Shown here: one piece after another, positions 36,834-46,317 of the stretch
Layout: every line of letters begins with the position of its first letter
Position numbering within the stretch: position 1 is the stretch's first letter
Origin: Gamsiella multidivaricata
Lineage: Eukaryota > Mortierellomycota > Mortierellomycetes > Mortierellales > Mortierellaceae
Assembly (NCBI RefSeq): GCF_025024155.1
Contig: NW_026251709.1
Location: forward strand, 930,001-994,000
Reading direction: 5' to 3'
DNA: 64,000 nt
The notes under the pieces: generated by a model
Database searches by the model: none
The model's input: the letters and a program-made list of their open reading frames with translations, nothing else
Told to the model about the DNA's origin: nothing
Translations under genes and position numbers: made by a program

Positions 36834-39800
36834 TCATAGCTGTCCAGACCTAAAGTCGCTCATTGCCAACCCGATTGCGATCATTTCATCTCCATATGCG
36901 CGTTGCAAGTAGATCGAGAGCCGGTCGCGGTCCACATGTGGAAGGACATCGCTCAGTTTGTCCAAACTCTGCTCTGTCCAGTATTCGTTCACACTTGCAG
37001 GTGTCTGGTTCATGGACGCGGACGAAACAGAATATCTTTGATCCATCTGTGCCTGTTGTTGTTCCCGCAACTCTTTCTTGCGATCCTTCTTGCTCGATCG
37101 CTTCTGGTTTCTTGTAAAAGAACTGAGCGAAGAGAATGACGAGGTCGAGTACCGACTGCTCTTTTCTGTTTTTTCCTTCATGGGTTCCGGAGCACTACCG
37201 CTAGCACTGCGCTCAGGGGTCGGAGAATTGGATCCCATTAGCTGTTGAGGCTGAGGAGAATACCCCTTCAGAGTTGACGAAGAGGACATGATCAGCGAGG
37301 AACTCGAGGCCAACGATGAGGAGGATGGACCAGCATAGGTCAGTGGCCTGGTAAGGCCTCCTCCTGCAGACTGAGGGCTACTCCAGCCTCCATTGTTATT
37401 GTGGCCGCCACTGTGGTTGTGATTTGATTTGGGAGCTGGGAAGCCGCCAGCAGGGATCATGATAGGTGAGGTCAAAGGCGAATAGATCTCGTCCTTGCTT
37501 TTTGTTTCGTCCGCATAGGGGATAGGGGTTCCGTCTGCACTATACGCATGCGTAGGCTGATTTTCGGGTGTGCTGACTGCAGGAGATGATGTTATCGATG
37601 TCGCTGAGATTGTTACCGTTTCTTGTTGCGAGTTTGACTGAGTCTGAGATTGCTGCTGCTTGAGTTCATTGGGGTGAGAGGAATTCGCTTTAAGGTCCAG
37701 AGATTCGGCTACAGAATTAGACGAGACTGATCCAAGGGAGGATGACGATCGTGATCCGATAGAGAAGTTGGACACAGAGTTACTCCCAGAGCCACCCGAG
37801 AGTCCCAACCGCAGACTAGTGGCGGCCGCTACGTTGCTAGGGCGACGAACTTGATTTCCAGACGTGCTTCGCTGGGTCGGGCGGTCCATGAAGACTGAGG
37901 CGGTGGCCGAGAGAGGTAGTCCTGTGTAAATGGATGATGTGGATGAATGCTGTCCGATGCTTGCTCCGGCCACTCCGTACGAAATCGGTGAGCTCACGAT
38001 TTCAGCTTGCTGCTGCTGGTAGGGCGATGGACTGTTGCTACTATGGCTGCCTTGCTGAGTTGGGCTGTCCCTTCCGGGCATGGACAGCCTGCTTCCTGCA
38101 TGCATGTCTAATATGGTGCGATTTCTCGGTGAGTTGGGCAGTGGGCTGCCAGCGACAGCAATACTGTGTCTCTTGTTCTGCATCACATATGCCGACCCAT
38201 TCATCGGAGAGCAGATGGGTCCACTGCGGAGCTGTTGTTGCGGTTGTTGCGGAGATGAAGCCGCCGTGAATCCCGACAACTCTGTGACCGAATGGCGATG
38301 GCTCACTGATCCATGCGATGGCGGATGGATGCCTGAAGAGACGCTAGAGCTTGAGTTGCCTCGCGCTCGTCCTGTAGCCAACTCAGTTGCAGACTTTGTG
38401 CTCTTTTGCTTGTAGAAAAACGAGCCCTGCCCGCTGATGTCAGGAGTCACCGGCTGATGATGACCAGCAGAAATACTGCCCGAGGCATCCAATGAAAGGC
38501 GCTTGCTTGCGCTCTTGAACCTGGCTCCGATGCCCTGGCCACCACTGATGCTTCCTGGGACAGGACTGTTAAAATGTGGAATCGTGGGTGTCATTCGACC
38601 AGTAACGGTATGGCTCTTGGTCTGGTTTTCAGACGAATGGTGTGCTGATCCCGCAGCGTACTTTCCAGCTACGGCCTTCACTATGGTCGGAGGATCTACG
38701 CGGAGAAAGAAGCAGACGTTGGGTTATCTTCATTCTTGGTGATATGTTACAGTTTCCTTTCAGGGTGCAGGGACCTTTACCTTTCATTAAGGCCGGGCGG
38801 TCCTGCAGCATGCACCTCAGTACCCAGACATCTAGACCTGTTCTTGCACGCGTGAATGCTTCGTACGCCTCAGCATAGATCTGGTTCTTCTCCTTCAGGC
38901 TCATCTTGCGGACTTTATAGGACTTTAGAGGAACAGGACGAATGCTTTGGTCAGGGAACACCAGTTTCTCTGGTTCGATATCCTTGAATTGGCCGCGCCC
39001 GAGAACTGCCTCATAAATGCCTTCTTCGGATTGGATCTGCTGGCTCTTGAGGCTGGCACGACGTGTAGCGTCCTGTAGATCCATCAGCGTTTCCGTGTCG
39101 TTGGCCTCGCCGCTGTTAGTATATGATGCAGCAGATGCTGGTCTGTCCACGGTTGATTCGAATGACGAAGTCGTGGAGGAAACGGAAAGTCCGCGCTGGG
39201 TCTGCTGCTTATCGGGTGATACTCTGAGAAGAGCCTCACGACCCGCTATAATCCTGGCCTCTCTGTTCGTGAAAGGAGTGGTTGGGGTCATCACAACTGC
39301 AGATGCTGGCGAGATGGCTCCGTTTAGATACTGGTTCTCGGCAGCAAGGGAGCCCTGTTGCTGGTCCGTGGAACTCCGCCGATTATTCATGGGCGATACA
39401 GTTGCTGAAGCGGAGCCCATCTCTTTTACTTCAATGGGCGGCGATAAGAGTGCCAAATTCCAAGTCGGCAAGTCCAATACGCTTCTCTCCATCTTTGGTT
39501 CCACCACTGCTGCAAGTCCCACTCCGGAGGTAATCAGACTAAGATGTTTCCTGTCCGAATGCTCATGATTCATGAATTTATTTTGTCCTTCGCTCGGCTC
39601 CCCAGCGTGCATTTCAGCCCCGTCTGTGTTCGGATCCACTATGTTGGCTGCCACGGACCTGTCCTTAGCGCCCATAACCAGGGCGTCATTTTCAGGCGTC
39701 AACAGGGATGATAGATCATTGGTCGAAAACGACAACTCGGGGAGCTTCAATGGTAAGGATGTGCTCAAAGGAGTATCCTCGGTTGTGTCCGCGTCTTCCG

Positions 39801-41079
39801 CCTCAACTTCAGCCTCAACTTCAACCCCAATCTGATCCTCCGTCTCGATCACTTCTTCATACTCGATTCTGAACGGTTTCCTTTGACCAAAACTCTCATA
39901 AAGGTCCGTGACATCCACCTTGATATCATCATCGTACAGCTGTCCCTCCTGAGACGTATCCTGCGGCATCATTGTTTGTTCAGCCGTCCTTTGAGTCTCC
40001 GTTTGGACAACTGTATTGTCTACTAGGAATGAGTCTTGATGTTCGTCCAGCAAATCTGTAGCCACAGCCGTGAGGGACCCCTGAGACAGCGATGGCTTTA
40101 GTTGGGTCGGCCGAGTATTGCTTAAAGAGTCATTCGAGCCCTGATCGTCCTGCTGGTCCGACTCAGGCGCAGTCGCAGCAAACTCAGGTGAGATTGGGGA
40201 TGAGAGGGGTGAGGGAATGTACTGGGGTGCTCGGGGTCCCATGAAGTAACTACCATTCATGACCAACGACGTTGTTCCGAACGCAGACTGCTGCTGCTGC
40301 TGCTGCTGCTGCTGTAGTAGTAGTGGCGGAGACTGTTGAATAGGCCTTTCAAAAGCTGCGCCAAATATCGCAGAGGTCGCCGATGGTGGGTATAATTGTT
40401 GCTGCTGTTGTTGCTGTTGTTGCTGTTGTTGTTGCTGCTGTTGCTGCTGTTGTGGCGAAGGGAATGGATAATGGGACTGATCGAGTGACTGTCCGATGGT
40501 GGAGATAGAGGACGTCGATCCAGACTGGCTGTCTCCGGACTCTGAAGGTGTGAGAGATCCTACGGCAACAAGGTGTCGGGTATTTTGATGAGTACTGACT
40601 GTATGACCAACACAGAGCAATTGACCATTCGACACTTGATAGCCATTGCTCTCCATTCAATTGCGTCTTGTACAGCATATACCTTGACTGGTAGCGAGGG
40701 CTGACAGCGACTGATCGGACTCACCACCGCCAACACCCTGGAAGGTTGAGACTATGATCAATTGGTAAGAAGAAGTAGCAGATCCCCAGTCAGACGAGGG
40801 AGAGGGGCCAGGACAGACATCATTCCTCAGCTGCAAGAAGGCTCGCGCGCTTTCTCCAATTGCAAGCGACGCGGGCTCAAAGGGACAGTGAGCAGTGAAG
40901 AGGAGACTTACGTTCGCCCTCGATCTGATCGATCAGTTGCCGCAGGACGTTTGAATCTAGTATGCGCAAAAGCGAAAAGGGCGTAAGCAAGGCTGCTGCT
41001 GAGTGCACTGTGACAAGGGAGTGTTCACTCCCGGTTGAGGCGATGGGTGGTTCTGAGGGATACCTTCCGCAGAGGCCAT
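36834..41079 (-). CDS. polyQ- and Ser-rich protein with two conserved-looking blocks (1,256 aa)
   Basis: Exons 41079-41064 (16 nt), 40956-40912 (45 nt), 40751-40683 (69 nt), 40559-38781 and 38695-36834 join in frame to 1,256 aa beginning MASAEDSNVLRQLIDQIEGE. Most of the protein is low complexity: two Gln runs (plus-strand CTG/TTG tracts at about 40284-40316 and 40398-40453), Ser- and Thr-rich stretches. A structured block lies near residues 559-636 (GRGQFKDIEPEKLVFPDQ, then IYAEAYEAFTRARTGLDVWV). The last 50 residues (LSDVLPHVDRDRLSIYLQRA onward) resemble a CUE/UBA-like three-helix fold in spacing, though this is weak. No DNA-binding motif or signal peptide seen. Likely a regulatory or scaffold protein; family not recognised. 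Confidence 0.75.
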
Positions 41080-42342
41080 CTTAGTGGTGGTTCCTGGTTC
41101 CTGAGACGGGCTGGGTGGGTCAAGAAAGAGTGGAATGAGAAGGATGGAGGGCGATGGGTAGCGGGAAGGAAGGATGAATAAGCAGGAGCAGCGAACAAGG
41201 AAGGGGAAGAGGCCTGTTTGCCGACAAGGCCTATGACATGACCACGGCCTCACGACCTGACTTGGCCCCTTTTTTCCATTATTGTTTTGTCATGCAGCAA
41301 GCAGCCTCGATTCCACCTTCCGCATTCCCAGCTCCCGCGGTTCTTCTCGTTCTGTTCCGTTCGTCCGTATCAGACCCATGCGCGCCACAGCCATTGGGCA
41401 GCATACAGATCTGCATCGAACACCAGCCAGCGCGAAGGACGGCCTCCAGAACGTCCTGGTTCACTTCTCTTGAAGATCTGTTGTGCGAGTCGCATTGTCC
41501 TCCAACGGACTTGGACCTGTATGCGTCATGTTTTTCACCCACTGCCCCGAAGGCTATTCCCAATTCTGCGACATGATTACAACACCACAGCCGGTACCTT
41601 TGTGGTGTTGAACCGTCGAACCATCCCAATGCGCACATGTGTCTTTTTGAAACGCATCTCCGGCGCTACCTGTGGCTATTTCATTACCTATAGGAAACAA
41701 GCGGAGAGGGACGTAGATCGAGTCCATCGTAGGCCGCATTGCAATATGGCGCAGGGACAGCCGCGAAGGTATATACACGTCTATACACATACACTCTCGT
41801 ACATCCATTCATCAATCCGGTAGATATGCATGGGCTGTCCCTTCCTGCCGCGCCAGTTGGACATAATATAAAGTAACCAAGGTGCTTTAGACAGCAAATT
41901 GACCACAAGGCTCCGATGCTTGCATCTTGGATAGTCTATCAGGTGTATTTTCCCAGGACGATTGCTACTTTATCACAGTATGTACCTGTCATTACTCGCA
42001 AAGACAGAAATGCATTTGGTCAGGCTCTTGTCGTTGGCGCCGCAATAGAAATTACCAGGACCAATGCGTACTATATTGCTATCGATGTCGCCATGAAAGA
42101 AGGAAAGACGGCGCGGAAGCATTTGAGTGGATGAGCACAAGTCTACAGGGCAGCATGAGAGCGCGTTCGGCATGAGAGCAATTGCAATTGCGATTGGACA
42201 AGGGTAAAAACTGGTCCAGCAGGCTGCGCCAGAGAGCCAGGAGCCGAGAAGCGGTAAATACTAGTCGTGGGGACACAGGTTGATTGCAGAAAGGTGTACT
42301 GCAGTCTAGAGTCGAAAGCATTGGTAAACCGCGAAATATAAT
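41080..42342. other. 1.3-kb region without a supported gene
   Basis: Overlapping open frames occur on both strands at 41279-41823, but none has a recognisable motif or splice support and their opposite-strand overlap is typical of chance. The part just above 41080 is probably the promoter of the polyQ gene. Confidence 0.55.
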
Positions 42343-42417
42343 TTTGAATTGAAGTGAATACTCCTAATTTGGACGCATATATTTTTTGAATTGAATGATT
42401 ACTATCCCGATTTGGAC
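42343..42417. repeat. imperfect direct repeat upstream of the transposase gene
   Basis: Two units, 42343-42374 and 42385-42417, share tttgaattgaa at the start and atttggac at the end. A third partial copy, cccaatttggaac, lies near 42432. They sit 170-240 bp before the transposase start and could be subterminal binding sites. I could not find a matching inverted copy on the far side. Confidence 0.55.
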
Positions 42418-42582
42418 AGATTCCTGTTGTTCCCAATTTGGAACGACTGGTAGCTCTCTACAAGCAAACTGAGACGTAGTGCACTTAGGGAATGGGGCTA
42501 CGGATGCACAACGCCAATGCTCATTTGAAAGCTCATGGCTAGATGATGAACCACACAAATCTTGCAACACAACCGAGAAAAA

Positions 42583-45012
42583 ATGTCCAACAGCACTAGC
42601 ATTCCCATTGAGACCATCGGACGCGTTAATTCATCGCTTCCCAATGCTTCCCCGAAACAAGACGCGTGGAATATTACCACATCCCCTACTCGCGTGAGTT
42701 GTCGTACCCCACCGAGGCCTGGAACCCCTACTGGGTCTCCAGGGTCTTCAGGGTCCCCAGGGCCTCTTGGCTACAACCGACGATCCCCTTACCGTTCCCC
42801 GAGTCATAGGATTCGTACTCCTCCTCCTCTCCGATATCACCCACCAGTAGGAAACTTGTTCTTTGTGCAGGAAACCCCTTCCAAGAGTCGCGGCATTTCG
42901 ACCCAGTCCCCCAGCCTCCACCAGGTGCCTCCGACGTTAACCTTTGTCGAGGATGATCCCTCGGACACCTTCACCTCCAGAAATAGTTTCAGGACGCCAA
43001 AAAACTCTGCCAAGCCCAGGAACTGTCCCAAGCCCCCACAGAGGCGCAGAACTCCTACTCCTACTAGATCTCCGGGGTCTCCGGGGTCTCTTGGCTACAA
43101 CCGACAATCCCCTTACCGTTCCCCGAGTCATAGGATTCGTACTCCTCCTCCTCCTCTCCGATATCACCCACCGGTAGGGAACTTGTTCTTTGTACAGGAA
43201 ACCCCTCCCAAGAGTTGTGGCATTCCGATCCAACCCCCCAAATTCCATAAGGTGCCCCCGACGTTGGCCTTTGTCGCGGACGATTCCTCAAACCCCTTTG
43301 ACTCCAGGAATGACTGTAGGGCACCAAAGGACTCTTCCAAACCTAAAAAGCCTGCTTCAGCATCGAAGCCAAGCGAGGATCTTGTCCTGAATAACCCCAC
43401 CTTCAAGCGTGATAGATCCTGCGTTACGTTCAATGAATACTGCATCCTTGCAATGATTTTCAAGAGTCTCTCCCTCGCTCCAGAACCTGTCCAGCAATGG
43501 ATCTCAAGCCTTGGCAATGGCTCAAGATCTAAAGAACTGTCATTGTTGACCGGCGTCAGTGAGTCGACATGCAGGAAGGCGATTGATTTTTCGATAACCG
43601 GCACCCTCAAAGGTGGCGAAGCCAAAAGATCTGGACCTCCCCAGCAAGCGCTGGAAATGGCCGTTTCTAATAGGATGATGGAAATTGTGGTCGAGACCAA
43701 TAAGCTAGGACTACCCAACTCATCTAATCGCATTGCAAACCAGCTACGAGATGAGAAGGTACTCGATGTATCAGTCAGCACTATCCGACGCTATCTCCAT
43801 AAACTGGGACTTCACTGGGGCAAAGGGATCCGCCAAAACATTTTGCACGATGCGCCGCAGAATGTTAAGTTCCGACGTCAGTACCTCGCGCGCCGCCTAC
43901 AAAACCTGGGAACTCTATCGGATGGAAGGCTGGTGCCCAAACGGCCCGAGGTATTTTTGGATGAGTCGTACTGTCACCTTGATCATGCAGCAGCGAAGCG
44001 GTGGGTTTCAACAGGAGGTGCAGTTTCCGAGCCCGGTCGGAAGCCATTGTTGGTTATTTTCGCCGCCTTTGTGGTGTACTACGATGCGGACACGGACGAA
44101 GTTGTGGGCAAGTTCGTCAAGGACAGTGTGCATATCTGGCCCGCAAAATCAAAAAAAGGCCTATCCAATGGTCTGGAATCATTGCAAGACGCCGACTTAT
44201 GGAAGGACGTCCCGGATGTAATTCGCTCATCTAATGTCATAGCAAAGGACGACGATTATCATGGAAACTTCAACTCGGAGACATTTAACGGCATCTTCAG
44301 GAAACTTTGCGAGAATCTGCGAGACATGGGACTCGGCCCTTGCCACATTCACCTTGATGGCGCCTCCTATCACTTCAGTAAGGTCAACAGGAAGCCCACT
44401 ACCAGAAGCACTAAGGAGGACATATTGAATTGGTACGCTGTCACCAATAACCTGGTTCCACATGGGAAGAACGGACGCCCACCAACGAACCATGAAATGC
44501 TGGCGTATATCAAGAGTCTACCTGACCAGCCGTTTTCGATTTCAAAAATTGCGGAGGAAATTGGTGGCCATGAGATTTTCAAGACCCCTCCTTACCATTG
44601 CGAGCTCCAGCCCATCGAGAAGATATGGGCCGTTGTGAAGAACAAGGTCGCTGCCTATACGACAGGGAAGATGACACCGTTGAGACTCAAGAGAACCCTA
44701 ACTCACTACTTTTGCGAGCTAAAGGACAGTACATTCATCTCAGTGTGGGCCAAGAGCGTCAAGATCGGCCAAGCATACTATGATGCCCTGGATAAACTGT
44801 CTCAAGGTGATATTTCGAGCGCTTCCGCTACCGCCACAGACCATGAGGAGGAGTCTCATTATCCGGATGAGGATGAACTCAGGTCTGTAAGTGAAGCGGA
44901 CTGGGAGGAAGAGCTCCAAGAAGAATATGCTCGTTATGGCCGGCCATTAGTTATCATAGAGAAGCTGGATGACCATTTCGAATTCGAAGGGGAAGAGTAC
45001 GAATATGAATAA
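42583..45012 (+). CDS. IS630/Tc1-superfamily DDE transposase with 81-residue D-E spacing
   Basis: A single intact exon encodes 809 aa; the first Met at 42562 would add seven residues. The N-terminal 260 residues are Pro/Ser-rich and contain a 108-residue tandem duplication. A helix-turn-helix region follows (KELSLLTGVSESTCRKAIDF, then KVLDVSVSTIRRYLHKLGLH). The catalytic core shows FLDESY (D460), HLDGASYH (D592) and PPYHCELQPIEKIW (E674). D592 and E674 are separated by 81 residues, far more than the 34 of classical Tc1, because of a segment containing PTNHEMLAYIKSL. From memory this layout matches the DD82E ('Sailor'-like) branch of IS630-Tc1-mariner. All three acids and the frame are intact, so it may be active. 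Acidic C-terminal tail. Confidence 0.88.
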   Translation: MSNSTSIPIETIGRVNSSLPNASPKQDAWNITTSPTRVSCRTPPRPGTPTGSPGSSGSPGPLGYNRRSPYRSPSHRIRTPPPLRYHPPVGNLFFVQETPSKSRGISTQSPSLHQVPPTLTFVEDDPSDTFTSRNSFRTPKNSAKPRNCPKPPQRRRTPTPTRSPGSPGSLGYNRQSPYRSPSHRIRTPPPPLRYHPPVGNLFFVQETPPKSCGIPIQPPKFHKVPPTLAFVADDSSNPFDSRNDCRAPKDSSKPKKPASASKPSEDLVLNNPTFKRDRSCVTFNEYCILAMIFKSLSLAPEPVQQWISSLGNGSRSKELSLLTGVSESTCRKAIDFSITGTLKGGEAKRSGPPQQALEMAVSNRMMEIVVETNKLGLPNSSNRIANQLRDEKVLDVSVSTIRRYLHKLGLHWGKGIRQNILHDAPQNVKFRRQYLARRLQNLGTLSDGRLVPKRPEVFLDESYCHLDHAAAKRWVSTGGAVSEPGRKPLLVIFAAFVVYYDADTDEVVGKFVKDSVHIWPAKSKKGLSNGLESLQDADLWKDVPDVIRSSNVIAKDDDYHGNFNSETFNGIFRKLCENLRDMGLGPCHIHLDGASYHFSKVNRKPTTRSTKEDILNWYAVTNNLVPHGKNGRPPTNHEMLAYIKSLPDQPFSISKIAEEIGGHEIFKTPPYHCELQPIEKIWAVVKNKVAAYTTGKMTPLRLKRTLTHYFCELKDSTFISVWAKSVKIGQAYYDALDKLSQGDISSASATATDHEEESHYPDEDELRSVSEADWEEELQEEYARYGRPLVIIEKLDDHFEFEGEEYEYE
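42700..43370 (+). repeat. in-frame tandem duplication (324-bp period) in the transposase N-terminus
   Basis: The segment with ttggctacaaccga at 42767 recurs at 43091, a period of 324 bp or 108 codons. Each copy encodes LGYNR(R/Q)SPYRSPSHRIR, then YHPPVGNLFFVQETP. Copies have diverged most at their 3' parts and by one added Pro codon, so the duplication is not brand new. Confidence 0.9.
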
Positions 45013-45135
45013 CCACAATTAAACGTGATTCTTTGTTTGAAATCAATGTATGGGGCCGAAAATTAATCGCATAGCCTCTTGTGAAATGCACGATCTTCAT
45101 TCCTTCAACTCCATCCCTTATACAATCAGCAAGCA

Positions 45136-45450
45136 ATGTCGACCCCTGCCGAGCGCACTTCTGGTTCCCTCATCTGCTCCGGACCCGCAAGCTCCTCATC
45201 CAGTTGTGAACTGTCACCTCCCGATTCTCGGATTCAAAGCGAAAATGCCTCTAAGGATATTCGTAGCCCCCTCACACGCGACGAGTACGTGGTCCTAGCC
45301 AACACCTTCAAAAAATTTTCCACGGCTCCGCCTGAGGTCCGAGACTGGATGACGAGAGATCGCTTGTCTGAGATTACTGGCGTGGATGTAGAGTTATGCG
45401 ATATAGCCATAGAATTCTCGAGAACGGGCATCTTGAACATCCCTGAATAA
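45136..45450 (+). CDS. HTH-only relative of the upstream transposase (104 aa)
   Basis: A short open frame from ATG 45136 to TAA 45450. Its second half, LTRDEYVVLANTFKKFSTAP then LSEITGVDVELCDIAIEFS, aligns with the transposase region VTFNEYCILAMIFKSLSLAP then LSLLTGVSESTCRKAIDFS. It therefore keeps the first helix-turn-helix but ends where the transposase continues into the second HTH and catalytic core. The Ser-rich N-terminus is unlike the long Pro-rich arm upstream. Same strand, 124 bp downstream. It could be the stub of a second, truncated element or a small DNA-binding protein derived from it. Whether it is expressed cannot be told. Confidence 0.6.
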   Translation: MSTPAERTSGSLICSGPASSSSSCELSPPDSRIQSENASKDIRSPLTRDEYVVLANTFKKFSTAPPEVRDWMTRDRLSEITGVDVELCDIAIEFSRTGILNIPE

Positions 45451-46317
45451 ACTGAAAATGGCACGGCAAAGCATACCACAAGACTCGGAGCATAGATGAG
45501 GAAGGACTATGGAGAGCAGACATTGTAATGTCTAGCAGGGCTACTACTTCAATGGAGCTCGTGGGTCACGTCTAGGCGGGACTTAAGAGGAATAAATACG
45601 ATTGCGACGAACCTGCTTTTTATTATACATTTCCTTAATGAGGACGGCAGCAAGAGACACGTCGTATGCTTGGCTTTATGATCCATGACTCGCGACTTGT
45701 GCCTCAGATCTCGACTTGATTTGATACGCCCTTAGTAGTCCTTTTCAATTCCATCCGTGTCGTTTGGATGGTGGGTGGTTGGGCCTCCTTTAAAAGCATG
45801 ACCATGCACTTACAGATCTACTGCTCAAAGAAACCTTATTTCATTAAATTGATTCTCAAGTATTCAGAAATATATCTTGCGGTTCGCCAGTGATTTGGAC
45901 TCTATGCCCGGCAGTAGCCTTTATGAGAACAAAGTGCATTCAGGGCAGCGAATGAGATGCGCCCATTGGTTGAGAGCCATCAAACTAACTTTTAGACGCC
46001 ATGTCCAACCGCCCAGGGACAGACCCCATTCGACGACTCAACAGACCCTATCCGCATAAAGGGTTCGACCAACTTCAGGTACATGCACATCCATGCACAT
46101 GTACAACACATACTGTGCCAGGTACCGTCAACCACCCATCTACTCATGAGTATAAAGAGAGCCAGGTTTCTTTTTTTTTTCTTCCCTGGACACCTTTCCT
46201 TCCCCTCCTTTCATCACAAACCTTACCCTTGCTAACGCAAGAGTCTCCAGCCATCCGCCCCATTCCAACCCTTGTCAGGGACTATTATTAAAGAACCATC
46301 TCCTTCCCCAATCAGTC
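45451..46317. other. intergenic region and promoter of the S41 peptidase gene
   Basis: No supported gene. TATA-like gtataaag at 46150-46157 is followed by a long CT-rich tract (about 46168-46225) that ends about 95 nt before the ATG at 46318. Confidence 0.6.

Noticed and set aside
40560..40656. Met at 40656 as start of the polyQ protein
   Set aside because: The upstream three small exons and the GTAG acceptor at 40560-40564 restore a longer frame-consistent N-terminus, so this stretch is intron.
41279..41823. Overlapping 178-aa plus and 119-aa minus open frames
   Set aside because: Neither shows domains, splice logic or sensible composition; mutual overlap suggests chance.
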